Shown here: piece after piece, positions 1 through 7,096 of the stretch
Layout: the number at the start of each line of letters is the position of its first letter
Numbering within the stretch: position 1 is the first letter of the stretch
Assembly: GCA_035369865.1 (NCBI GenBank)
Contig: DAOOVG010000064.1
Span: 1 to 13,809 of the forward strand
Length of the DNA stretch: 13,809 nt
Source: MVYY01 sp035369865
GTDB lineage: Bacteria; Bacteroidota; Bacteroidia; Bacteroidales; Paludibacteraceae
Reading direction: 5' to 3'
The notes under the pieces: generated by a model
What the model was told of the DNA's origin: nothing
What the model saw: only the letters and a program-made list of their open reading frames with translations
Database searches by the model: none
Translations under genes and position numbers: made by a program

Positions 1-1
1 A

Positions 2-58
2 GCTCGTGAAGCAGAATATCCAGATATAGGTCATTATACGGATAATCATTATAAATAA
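2..58 (+). CDS. 3' end of an unidentified plus-strand gene (partial)
   Basis: The frame beginning at base 2 reads 18 codons and stops at TAA (56-58), giving a tail rich in Tyr, Asp, His and Glu that ends HYTDNHYK. Seventeen of the 18 codons end in A or T while first and second positions hold most of the G and C. This is the codon bias of the clear genes in this window, so I infer a real C-terminus whose gene lies to the left. The tail is too short to name a family. The main alternative is chance: two minus-strand frames are also open across these bases. Confidence 0.4.
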   Translation, partial: AREAEYPDIGHYTDNHYK

Positions 59-297
59 TAAAATTATCAAAATTTTTTGCTTGTACAGGCGCGTACATTT
101 GCCATTGCAAATAAATAAAAAGTCCTGCTGTCGACCGATTGTATCGTGTGACATACTAATAAATGCAAGTTTAAAATAAAGCATCACATAAAAAAGGAGA
201 AAGTTACTGAAATAAATTTTCTATATACTTTTCCTATAATTTATATTATGTCAAATAGAATAAATTAACTTTCATTTATCTGTTACTTCTAAGCGAT
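59..297. other. Intergenic stretch with a GC-richer patch and two tandem stem-loops
   Basis: No convincing gene is seen. Positions 82-155 are about 43% G+C, while the bases on either side are mostly A and T. The patch opens with two adjacent hairpins: TGTAC/GTACA (82-86 with 93-97) and TTTGC/GCAAA (98-102 with 107-111). On the minus strand one frame is open from an ATG at 154 to the left edge, but nearly half of its third positions are G or C, unlike the genes here. Positions 180-297 are plain AT-rich sequence with no clear promoter or terminator. Confidence 0.4.
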
Positions 298-546
298 TCA
301 TGAAAACAATTCTAATATTTTTACTCGGAAATCAAACAATCGTTTTACTTCATCTACTGAATTAACTTCACCATTGAAATCTTTCAGATATTCAATATAA
401 GCATCACGAATAGCCAAAAAATTTGGATGATTCGCTAATGTTTTGAAAATTTCACTTGAAAAGACATTGGGTTTTTTACCTAAGCTTAAAGCTGTGAGGG
501 CTTCAATAATTTTTTCAGCTTTCAGCTTCACCTGCATTTCATTCAT
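298..546 (-). CDS. Hypothetical 82-residue protein downstream of aspS
   Basis: I do not recognise this family. The product starts at ATG 544-546 (MNEMQVKLKAEK) and is 82 residues, with no signal peptide, membrane segment or metal-binding motif. It looks soluble and mostly helical. A charged N-terminal helix is followed by a stretch around residues 20-30 with Gly, Pro and Ser, then alternating hydrophobic and charged residues ending in KILELFS. A second ATG at codon 4 is possible. It lies 40 bp after aspS on the same strand, so it could be the last gene of the fabD-aspS unit, although the gap holds an inverted repeat that may act as a processing or attenuation site. Codon use resembles the neighbours, which supports a real gene. 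Confidence 0.6.
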   Translation of the reverse strand: MNEMQVKLKAEKIIEALTALSLGKKPNVFSSEIFKTLANHPNFLAIRDAYIEYLKDFNGEVNSVDEVKRLFDFRVKILELFS

Positions 547-549
547 AAA

Positions 550-575
550 TCAACGAATTTAAATTAATTTGTTGA
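550..575. repeat. Inverted repeat between aspS and the small downstream gene
   Basis: Arms 550-559 (TCAACGAATT) and 566-575 (AATTTGTTGA) pair over 10 positions with one G-T mismatch and a 6-base loop. The repeat fills most of the 40-bp gap between the aspS stop and the next start. It has no T-run in the direction of transcription, so an intrinsic terminator is unlikely. An mRNA processing or stabilising hairpin is possible. Confidence 0.4.
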
Positions 576-586
576 ATATCAAGTAA

Positions 587-2335
587 TTATAATTTTATAG
601 TTAGATGTAATTCTTCTAGTTGACTATTGTCTAAAGGTGCTGGCGCATTGATCATTACATCTCTTCCAGCATTATTTTTAGGGAAAGCAATACAATCACG
701 AATAGAATCCAGTCCATTTAATAAAGCAACGAATCTGTCCAATCCAAAAGCCAAACCTCCATGTGGAGGAGCTCCGTATTGAAAAGCATTTAGTAAGAAA
801 CCAAATTGAGCTTGAGCTTTTTCTTCAGTGAAACCAAGCACTTTAAACATTTGATCTTGTAATTTACTGTCGTGAATACGAATAGAGCCGCCTCCCAATT
901 CTACACCATTTATTACCAAATCATAAGCATTTGCTCTCACTGCTCCTGGATTAGTTTCTATCAACGGAATATCTTCCGGTTTTGGTGACGTAAAAGGATG
1001 ATGCATAGCCTTATAACGCTGTAATTCGTCATCCCATTCTAATAAAGGAAAATCTACTACCCATAAAGGAGCAAACACTTTTTTATCACGAAAACCCAAC
1101 CTCTCTCCCATTTCCAGACGTAATTCGCAAAGAGCTTTTTGTGTTTTCAATTCTTCGCCTGTCAAAATTAGGATAAGATCGCCTGGCTTTGCACCAAAAC
1201 GGGAAGCAATTTTATTTAAATCATTATGATTGAAAAATTTATCAATAGAAGATTTAAAAGTTCCACCTTCTTCACATTTAATATAAATCAATCCTTTTGC
1301 TCCAATTTGAGGGCGTTTGACAAACTCTGTCAATTCATCAAGCTGCTTTCTGCTGTAATCCGCACAACCTGTGACACAAATTCCGCCAACATATTCAGCA
1401 TTATCAAAAATAGAAAATTGATGTCCTTGAACAACGTCTTTCAATTCAACGAATGTCATTCCAAAACGAATATCCGGCTTATCAGAACCATACAGTTTCA
1501 TAGCATCAGCCCATTTCATTCTTTGAAATGGTTGAATAAAATCAACATTTTTTAAGGTCTTAAAAAGATATTTGATCAGTCCTTCAAAAGTTTGCAACAC
1601 ATCTTCTTGCGTTACAAAAGACATCTCGCAATCTATTTGTGTAAATTCAGGCTGACGATCGGCTCGCAAATCTTCGTCGCGAAAGCATTTTACAATTTGA
1701 AAATATCGATCAAAACCTGCTACCATCAACAATTGTTTCAAAAGTTGTGGCGATTGCGGTAAGGCATAAAATTCTCCAGGATTCATACGTGATGGCACCA
1801 CAAAATCTCGTGCTCCTTCTGGCGTAGAAGCAATTAATGCAGGTGTTTCTACTTCAATAAAACCCAACTGGTCAAGATAATGTCGAGTTTCGATGGTTAA
1901 TTGATGACGTAATTCAAGGTTCTGTCGAATAATATTTCGTCGTAAATCCAAATATCTATATCTCATCCTTAAATCGTCGCCCCCATCCGTATTGTCTTCA
2001 ATAGTAAAAGGAGGTATTTTTGATTCGTTCAATATATTTAATTCCTCGACCAGAATTTCGATTTCGCCCGTTAGAAGATTTAAATTTTTATTGCTTCGTT
2101 CTGCTATTTCTCCTGTTGCTTGAATAACAAATTCACGCCCCAACTCATTGGCTTTTTTCCAGAGATTTTTGTTAATTTGTTGATTGAAAACTAATTGTGT
2201 TATTCCGTATCGATCTCGAAGGTCAATAAAAACCATCCCCCCCATTTTTCGAATGCGTTGTACCCAGCCTGCCAAAGTCGTTTTTTGACCAACATTGGTA
2301 AGACGTAATTCACCGCAAGTATGTGTTCTGTACAT
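587..2335 (-). CDS. aspS: Aspartate--tRNA ligase
   Basis: This class II aminoacyl-tRNA synthetase charges tRNA-Asp with aspartate in the cytoplasm. At 582 residues it has the usual bacterial length. The N-terminal OB-fold anticodon-binding domain (about 1-105) leads to the family signature RMRYRYLDLRR (123-133) and the QSPQ active-site loop (194-197). Class II motif 2 is FRDEDLRADRQPEFTQID (218-235), with the ATP-contacting Arg219. The bacterial GAD insertion domain spans roughly 285-420, and motif 3 (GLAFGLDRF) sits near residue 530. The start is ATG 2333-2335 (MYRTHTCGEL), which matches the family N-terminus. It follows fabD after 23 bp on the same strand, so the two are probably co-transcribed. 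Whether it also charges tRNA-Asn cannot be read from this window. Confidence 0.97.
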   Translation of the reverse strand: MYRTHTCGELRLTNVGQKTTLAGWVQRIRKMGGMVFIDLRDRYGITQLVFNQQINKNLWKKANELGREFVIQATGEIAERSNKNLNLLTGEIEILVEELNILNESKIPPFTIEDNTDGGDDLRMRYRYLDLRRNIIRQNLELRHQLTIETRHYLDQLGFIEVETPALIASTPEGARDFVVPSRMNPGEFYALPQSPQLLKQLLMVAGFDRYFQIVKCFRDEDLRADRQPEFTQIDCEMSFVTQEDVLQTFEGLIKYLFKTLKNVDFIQPFQRMKWADAMKLYGSDKPDIRFGMTFVELKDVVQGHQFSIFDNAEYVGGICVTGCADYSRKQLDELTEFVKRPQIGAKGLIYIKCEEGGTFKSSIDKFFNHNDLNKIASRFGAKPGDLILILTGEELKTQKALCELRLEMGERLGFRDKKVFAPLWVVDFPLLEWDDELQRYKAMHHPFTSPKPEDIPLIETNPGAVRANAYDLVINGVELGGGSIRIHDSKLQDQMFKVLGFTEEKAQAQFGFLLNAFQYGAPPHGGLAFGLDRFVALLNGLDSIRDCIAFPKNNAGRDVMINAPAPLDNSQLEELHLTIKL

Positions 2336-2358
2336 TTTTATAATAATTTGTTAAAAAA

Positions 2359-3231
2359 TTATCTCACCATCACATTTGGATTAATTTTTTTAATCAAACC
2401 TTTTAGTACGTCGCCAGGACCTAATTCTATAAATTCTGTAGCCCCATCATTAATCATGTTTTTAATGGTTTGTGTCCATCGAACAGGTGCAGTTAACTGA
2501 GCAATGAGATTTTGCTTGATATTTTCAGGATTGGTTTGAGGATAGGCATTTACGTTCTGATAAACCGGGCAGATAGGTGTAGAAAAAGAAGTTTGATTAA
2601 TAGCTTGACTAAGTTCAATTCTGGCTGGTTCCATCAAAGGTGAATGAAAAGCTCCGCCAACACTAAGTTTCAGTGCGCGTTTAGCTCCTTTTTCTTTTAA
2701 TAATTCACATGCTTTTTCTATTCCTCTTATTGTCCCTGAAATAACGATTTGTCCGGGGCAATTATAATTTGCAGGTACGACAATTTCATCTTTGATCGAA
2801 TCGCAAACTTCTTCTACAATTTCGTCATTTAAACCAATGATGGCTGCCATAGTTGATTCTTCCATTTCACAAGCTTTTTGCATGGCTTGTGCACGTTTTG
2901 AAACCAGAATAAGTCCATCTTCAAAAGTCAATGCTTGAGCTGCCACAAGAGCTGAAAATTCACCTAATGAATGCCCCGCTACCATATCAGGGTTGAAATT
3001 TTCACCCAGAACAAAAGCTGAAATTACTGAATGCAAAAATACAGCTGGTTGAGTTACTTTGGTTTGCCGTAAATCTTCGTCAGTTCCTTCAAACATTAAA
3101 TCAGTAATGCGAAATCCCAAAATTTCGTTTGCTTTTTCAAAATATTTTTTTGCTATCTCAGATTGCTCGTATAAATCCTTACCCATGCCTACAAATTGGG
3201 CTCCTTGACCAGGAAAAACGTATGCTTTCAT
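2359..3231 (-). CDS. fabD: Malonyl-CoA:ACP transacylase
   Basis: FabD moves the malonyl group from malonyl-CoA to acyl carrier protein, supplying the extender unit for type II fatty acid synthesis. The 290 residues carry all family landmarks: the oxyanion-loop GQGAQ (8-12), the nucleophile elbow GHSLGE (86-91) with Ser88, Arg113 for the malonyl carboxylate, the NYNCPGQIVISG stretch (155-166), and catalytic His196 in GAFHSPLM. The length is normal for a stand-alone enzyme. The start is ATG at 3229-3231. It heads the fabD-aspS unit and is divergent from rsmG. A good Bacteroidota-type -7 box lies about 90 bp upstream (3321-3328). No other fab genes or acpP are within reach, so fabD is separated from the usual fab cluster here. 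Confidence 0.96.
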   Translation of the reverse strand: MKAYVFPGQGAQFVGMGKDLYEQSEIAKKYFEKANEILGFRITDLMFEGTDEDLRQTKVTQPAVFLHSVISAFVLGENFNPDMVAGHSLGEFSALVAAQALTFEDGLILVSKRAQAMQKACEMEESTMAAIIGLNDEIVEEVCDSIKDEIVVPANYNCPGQIVISGTIRGIEKACELLKEKGAKRALKLSVGGAFHSPLMEPARIELSQAINQTSFSTPICPVYQNVNAYPQTNPENIKQNLIAQLTAPVRWTQTIKNMINDGATEFIELGPGDVLKGLIKKINPNVMVR

Positions 3232-3320
3232 TTTTGATAAATTTATAAACAGTTAATTATATTAATTCTTTAAAAAATCTTATTAAAAGATTTAAAAACG
3301 AAATATCAAGAAAGGTTTGG

Positions 3321-3355
3321 CAAAGTTAATAAAAAAGATATATGTAAACTTCAAT
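3321..3355 (-). promoter_or_regulatory. Candidate fabD promoter (Bacteroidota type)
   Basis: Reading the minus strand, TAACTTTG (3328 to 3321) matches the Bacteroidota -7 consensus TAnnTTTG exactly. An ATTG (3355 to 3352), one base from the -33 TTTG, lies 23 bases upstream, at the long end of usual spacing. Transcription would start near 3317 and leave a leader of about 86 nt before fabD. Confidence 0.45.
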
Positions 3356-3440
3356 GTGAAGATTTAACTATGAACAAATTAAAAAATAGATTTATAAATT
3401 ATTGTTTTTCAGTTGTTTAGAAATTATAATAAATTGGATT

Positions 3441-3471
3441 TTTAATTTTTAATAAAAAACCCGTATTTTTG
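3441..3471 (+). promoter_or_regulatory. Candidate rsmG promoter (Bacteroidota type)
   Basis: TATTTTTG at 3464-3471 matches the -7 consensus TAnnTTTG. A TTTA at 3441-3444, one base from TTTG, sits 19 bases upstream, which is the preferred spacing. The start site would be near 3475, giving a leader of about 17 nt before the ATG at 3492. No Shine-Dalgarno sequence is present, as is normal for this phylum. Confidence 0.5.
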
Positions 3472-3491
3472 AGAGGTAAAACATTGAAGAT

Positions 3492-4118
3492 ATGGATTTA
3501 ATTTTAAAATATTTTCCTCACCTCACTCCTACTCAAATTTCCCAATTTGAAGCACTTTACGGACTTTATTCTGATTGGAATCAAAAAATTAATGTCATTT
3601 CACGGAAAGATATAGAAAATTTATATGAACATCACGTGTTACATTCATTAGGGATTGCACAAGTGATTCATTTTCAAAAAGGAACTTCCATTCTGGATGT
3701 TGGTACAGGTGGCGGTTTTCCAGGAATTCCACTTGCTATTTTGTTTCCTGAGGTAAATTTTACCTTGATTGATTCAATTGGGAAAAAAATTAAAGTTGCT
3801 TCAGAAGTTTCAAAAGCAATTTTCCTTGAAAATACCGTTTTTAAACAAACAAGATTGGAAGAAGAAAAAGGTCAATATGATTTTATTGTGAGCCGTGCTG
3901 TAATGACAGTTAATGAATTAGTAAAACAAGGTAGCAAAAACATCTTAAAACGTCAAATAAATGCTCTTCCTAACGGTATTATTTGCTTGAAAGGTGGAGA
4001 AATTTCTAATGAAATTCGTAACTATAAAAACATTGCTGAAATTTTTTCACTTTCCAATTATTTCGAAGAAGAGTATTTTAAAACTAAAAAAATAATCTAT
4101 ATTCCTGTTTTTAAGTAA
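3492..4118 (+). CDS. rsmG: 16S rRNA (guanine-527-N7)-methyltransferase RsmG
   Basis: RsmG (GidB) uses S-adenosylmethionine to methylate N7 of G527 in the 530 loop of 16S rRNA. In many bacteria its loss gives low-level streptomycin resistance. The 208-residue length is typical. The N-terminal helical part carries the conserved WNQKINVISRKD (29-40) and EHHVLHSL (46-53). The SAM-binding motif I is DVGTGGGFPGIP (69-80), and the later VSRAV stretch is also a family mark. Its ATG (3492-3494) is about 17 nt from a predicted start site. It is divergent from fabD and is followed after 22 bp by a metallo-hydrolase gene on the same strand, which is probably co-transcribed. Confidence 0.96.
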   Translation: MDLILKYFPHLTPTQISQFEALYGLYSDWNQKINVISRKDIENLYEHHVLHSLGIAQVIHFQKGTSILDVGTGGGFPGIPLAILFPEVNFTLIDSIGKKIKVASEVSKAIFLENTVFKQTRLEEEKGQYDFIVSRAVMTVNELVKQGSKNILKRQINALPNGIICLKGGEISNEIRNYKNIAEIFSLSNYFEEEYFKTKKIIYIPVFK

Positions 4119-4140
4119 AATATTTTAACAAGTGAAAAAT

Positions 4141-4788
4141 ATGGAAATCAAAAAATTTGTTTTTAATCCTTTTGAAGAAAATACTTATATTGTCTCGGAT
4201 GAAACCAAAGAAGCTATTGTCATTGATGCTGGCTGTTTGGATAAAAATGAGAAAAGATTATTAAAAGAATATATAATTGATAATCAACTAATTATAAAAT
4301 ACATTTTAAATACTCATTTGCATATTGATCATCAGTTTGGGAATCGTTTTTTACTTGAAAATTATTTTATTGCTCCTTTAGCTGGTAAAGAAGATGAATT
4401 TTTTTTGGACACTTTTAGAGAACAAACTCATTTTTTTGGGATTAAAGTAGAAGAGGAACCCGCTCCACTTGGTGGTTATTTAATTGATAATCAAAAAATA
4501 AATTTTGGAAATACTTCATTACAAGTTTTCCATGTGCCAGGCCATTCCCCAGGAAGTATGGCTTTTTATTTTGAAAATGAAAAGGCAATTTTTACGGGTG
4601 ACGTACTTTTTAAAGGAACGATTGGAAGAAGCGATTTTGAAAAAGGAAATTTTGATGATCTAATTCATTCCATTACACAGCGTCTGCTTCCACTTCCTGA
4701 CGAAACCATTGTCTATTCTGGACACGGACCTCTTACTACCATTGGAAATGAAAAAAAATATAATCCTTATCTACAAAATTATTGCTGA
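4141..4788 (+). CDS. Metallo-beta-lactamase-fold hydrolase, glyoxalase-II-like
   Basis: This is a cytoplasmic MBL-fold hydrolase, probably a glyoxalase II or YcbL-type thioesterase that binds two metals. All ligands are present: THLHIDH (58-64; His59, His61, Asp63, His64), His135 in GHSPGS, Asp154 in FTGDVLF and His195 in SGHGP. The product is 215 residues, shorter than classical glyoxalase II (about 250), and lacks its C-terminal substrate-binding extension, so the substrate is uncertain. I chose ATG 4141 (MEIKKFVFNPFEENTY) over an in-frame GTG at 4132, because the family begins near this point. It follows rsmG after 22 bp. Its last 10 bp overlap the end of convergent nadD. Confidence 0.9.
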   Translation: MEIKKFVFNPFEENTYIVSDETKEAIVIDAGCLDKNEKRLLKEYIIDNQLIIKYILNTHLHIDHQFGNRFLLENYFIAPLAGKEDEFFLDTFREQTHFFGIKVEEEPAPLGGYLIDNQKINFGNTSLQVFHVPGHSPGSMAFYFENEKAIFTGDVLFKGTIGRSDFEKGNFDDLIHSITQRLLPLPDETIVYSGHGPLTTIGNEKKYNPYLQNYC

Positions 4789-5384
4789 TATAATTTATTT
4801 TCTATAATAAACTGATAAACAGCAGGATGAAGCCATTTGCTAACATCTTTCTGTTCTTTTAAAGCTTGACGGATAGCTGAAGAAGAAATATCATAATAAG
4901 GACTAGAAAGAAATTTCATTTGAGGGTATTTGGAAAGCAAATGAGAAGCATCGAAATTTTTCCTCGGATAAACCAGTACAGGATATTCTTTCAGAATTTT
5001 TTGATAATCTTTCCATTGATCGAAAATTAAAACGTTGTCGCTGCCGATCAGCAAATAAAATTCATTTTCTGGATATTTTTCAGAAAAAGCATGCAAACTG
5101 TTGATGGTATAAGACGGTTTAGGTAAAGAAAATTCCAAATCAGAAACTTTTAATTGGGGATGGTTTTGAATGGCTAATTCTACCATTTTTAAACGAATAT
5201 TTTCATCAATTAATTCCGTATCCTCCTTTAAAGGATTATGAGGTGAAACAACAAACCAAACCTCGTCAACATATTGATTGTCAACCATATATTGAGCTAA
5301 ATTTATATGACCCAAATGAACTGGATTGAAAGAACCAAAATATAAACCAATTTTTTTATTTGTATTTTTAGATTGAGTATTCAT
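4779..5384 (-). CDS. nadD: Nicotinate-nucleotide adenylyltransferase
   Basis: NadD joins ATP and nicotinate mononucleotide to make deamido-NAD, a late step of NAD synthesis. It is a small Rossmann-fold nucleotidyltransferase of 201 residues. The nucleotide-binding motif GSFNPVHLGH (17-26) and the C-terminal ISSSAIR (166-172, the ISSTxIR motif) are both intact, as is the LLIGSDN segment in the middle. I start at ATG 5382-5384. The frame is also open to a TTG at 5393, but that would add only three residues. It is the last gene of the minus-strand run, 12 bp after gmk. The TAA stop lies inside the 3' end of the opposing hydrolase gene, and no terminator is visible between them. Confidence 0.94.
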   Translation of the reverse strand: MNTQSKNTNKKIGLYFGSFNPVHLGHINLAQYMVDNQYVDEVWFVVSPHNPLKEDTELIDENIRLKMVELAIQNHPQLKVSDLEFSLPKPSYTINSLHAFSEKYPENEFYLLIGSDNVLIFDQWKDYQKILKEYPVLVYPRKNFDASHLLSKYPQMKFLSSPYYDISSSAIRQALKEQKDVSKWLHPAVYQFIIENKLYQQ

Positions 5385-5396
5385 TAATTTCAAAAG

Positions 5397-5963
5397 TTAT
5401 TTATTCAGAAAATCTCGAACGGTTTCTTCAATTTCCTTTTTTGCTTTTTCCAGATCATCATTAATGATAATTTTATCAAATTGTGGAGCAAAACTCATTT
5501 CATAAGCAGCTTTCTCTATTCTTTTCTGAATCATTTCATGCGTTTCTGTTCCTCTTTTGAGCAAACGTTCTTTTAATGCCTCCATGTTAGGTGGAGCAAC
5601 GAAAATAGCTAAAGCCTGGTCACCAAATTGTCTTTTTATATTGAGTCCACCTTTTACGTCCACATCAAAAATAACATTTTTCCCTTTTTTGGTGATTCTA
5701 TCTACTTCACTTCGTAAGGTTCCATAAAAACAATCAGGATAAACTTCTTCATATTCTAAAAATTCATTATTAGCAATTTTTTGTTTAAATTCTTCTGGAG
5801 ACAAAAAATAATAATCAATTCCATCTTTTTCAGTTACACGAGGAGCCCTACTGGTGGCTGAAATGGAAAATTCAAGATTCAAGTTACTATTTAATAAATG
5901 ATGAACTAACGTACTTTTTCCAGCACCCGAAGGGGCTGATAATATAATTAATTTACCTGCCAT
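5397..5963 (-). CDS. gmk: Guanylate kinase
   Basis: Guanylate kinase phosphorylates GMP to GDP with ATP and is essential for GTP, dGTP and (p)ppGpp pools. The 188-residue protein is of normal size. The P-loop SAPSGAGKST (9-18) is followed by the GMP-binding segment SATSRAPR (35-42) and DGIDYYFL (47-54), then YGTLRSEVD (80-88) and DVDVKGG (100-106), equivalent to the usual IDVQGA. The start is ATG 5961-5963. It lies 160 bp after yicC, with a folded element in the gap, and 12 bp before nadD. A yicC-gmk neighbourhood is also known in other phyla, for example around yloC-gmk in Bacillus. Confidence 0.96.
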   Translation of the reverse strand: MAGKLIILSAPSGAGKSTLVHHLLNSNLNLEFSISATSRAPRVTEKDGIDYYFLSPEEFKQKIANNEFLEYEEVYPDCFYGTLRSEVDRITKKGKNVIFDVDVKGGLNIKRQFGDQALAIFVAPPNMEALKERLLKRGTETHEMIQKRIEKAAYEMSFAPQFDKIIINDDLEKAKKEIEETVRDFLNK

Positions 5964-6030
5964 TCGTACTGTTTTTTAAAATAAAATCAAAAGATTTTGA
6001 ACAAAATTCTATTTCCTTTTTTAAATTATA

Positions 6031-6100
6031 CCGAGAAACACAGAGAATTTTTCTTGCTCCTGTGCAGCCCAAGTGAAATTATAAATTCTCGTTTCCTCGT
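6031..6100. repeat. Folded intergenic element between yicC and gmk
   Basis: A long imperfect inverted repeat fills the middle of the 160-bp gap. GAGAATTT (6043-6050) pairs with AAATTCTC (6083-6090). Outside it, CGAGAAAC (6032-6039) pairs with GTTTCCTCG (6091-6099) with one bulged base. Inside it, CTTG (6053-6056) and CAAG (6070-6073) can extend the stem. The element is visibly richer in G+C than the AT-rich bases around it. On the minus strand, ACGAG occurs three times in close succession beside it (about 6089-6109). It could be a dispersed palindromic repeat, an mRNA-processing hairpin or a small structured RNA. Confidence 0.5.
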
Positions 6101-6123
6101 AACTCGTATTTCGAAACTCAATT

Positions 6124-6999
6124 TTAGAGGACATTCATTATCTGTTCTTTGATTTGTTCCAGTTCATCTTTCATTTTGACAACAATTTTTTGGATTTCGC
6201 TGTGATTTGCTTTTGCCCCCAACGTGTTTATTTCGCGTCCGATTTCTTGAGCAATAAATCCTAATTTTTTCCCTTGTGCCTGTTCTTCTTCCAATACCTG
6301 AATAAAATAGTTTAAATGATTTTGCAAACGAGCCTTTTCTTCATTGATATCGAGTTTTTCAATATAATAAATTAACTCCTGCTCCATTCTGTTTTTGTCG
6401 TAATCAATTTTATCTGAAATACTTTCCAGTCCTTCTTTCAGTTTCGCTTTGATTTTTTCAATTCTTTCAGTTTCATAAGAAGCAATTTCGCTCAATAATT
6501 GTTGAATATTATTTATTTTGTTATAAAACACATTTTCAATGGCTTTTCCTTCTTGCACCCGAAAAGCTACCAATTCATCAAAAGCTTGCTGCATCGCTTT
6601 TTTTACTGTTTGCCATTCTTCTTCATCCAACTCTGAAATATCTGTTTTTAAACTGTCGGGTAAACGAAGAAAAAGATCAAACCAATTGTTGGGAGGATTA
6701 ATGCCTAAATATTCTGATAAGTTGTTGATTTGTTGATAATAACCTTCTATTATAGCCTGGTTAAATTGCGTTGCAGTTTCTTTGCCTATATTCTCAATAA
6801 ACAAAGAAAAATCAATTTTTCCTCTTTCGAGTTTTCGAGAAATTTCATTTCTAATTTCCAATTCTTTTTCACGATACAAATTGGGAATTTTAATAGAAAC
6901 ATCGAGTTGCTTACTATTAAGCGATTTTACTTCTATTACAATTTTTTTGTTATTATATTCGCATGTAGCTTTTCCAAACCCAGTCATCGATTGTAACAT
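6124..6999 (-). CDS. yicC: YicC/YloC family endoribonuclease
   Basis: YicC-family proteins are oligomeric endoribonucleases. The E. coli member is linked to decay of the small RNA RyhB, and the Bacillus member is YloC. This one has the normal length of 291 residues. The N-terminus carries the hallmark SMTGFGKA (4-11) and EVKSLNSKQLD (23-33). The centre is a charged coiled region. The C-terminal DUF1732 part has QEIGREINTLGAKA (251-264), the other family signature. The start is ATG 6997-6999. It follows recN after 97 bp of AT-rich sequence in which I see no strong promoter or terminator, and precedes gmk by 160 bp. Confidence 0.93.
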   Translation of the reverse strand: MLQSMTGFGKATCEYNNKKIVIEVKSLNSKQLDVSIKIPNLYREKELEIRNEISRKLERGKIDFSLFIENIGKETATQFNQAIIEGYYQQINNLSEYLGINPPNNWFDLFLRLPDSLKTDISELDEEEWQTVKKAMQQAFDELVAFRVQEGKAIENVFYNKINNIQQLLSEIASYETERIEKIKAKLKEGLESISDKIDYDKNRMEQELIYYIEKLDINEEKARLQNHLNYFIQVLEEEQAQGKKLGFIAQEIGREINTLGAKANHSEIQKIVVKMKDELEQIKEQIMNVL

Positions 7000-7096
7000 A
7001 ATCTTAATTTTTTTAAACTATTCGAGAAAAAAACTGAAATATCTTATAAACAAGTAAATTAATTAATTCGTTTTAATTACTTTAAAAATCAGCTTA

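Noticed and set aside
1..154. Minus-strand ATG frame running off the left edge
   Set aside because: Nearly half its codons end in G or C, unlike the genes here. The opposite-strand frame at 2-58 has the expected codon bias.
1226..1555. 109-codon plus-strand frame opposite aspS
   Set aside because: It is antisense to the conserved GAD domain of AspRS and shows no protein-like pattern of its own.
2343..2362. A-T only inverted repeat in the fabD-aspS gap
   Set aside because: Its 7-bp stem is pure A/T and includes the fabD stop codon. It is too weak and too likely by chance to call.
5983..5998. Palindrome AAAATC/GATTTT between yicC and gmk
   Set aside because: A 6-bp, nearly all A-T stem without a proper U-tract is expected by chance in such sequence, so I did not call it a terminator.
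5982..6005. TTTG and TATTTTAA as a gmk promoter
   Set aside because: The -7 half matches TAnnTTTG poorly at its last bases, and gmk can be read from the upstream genes.
6539..7057. Three plus-strand open frames opposite yicC
   Set aside because: They lie antisense to a clear YicC protein, are rich in Phe, Ser and Ile as expected of complement frames, and have no family resemblance.
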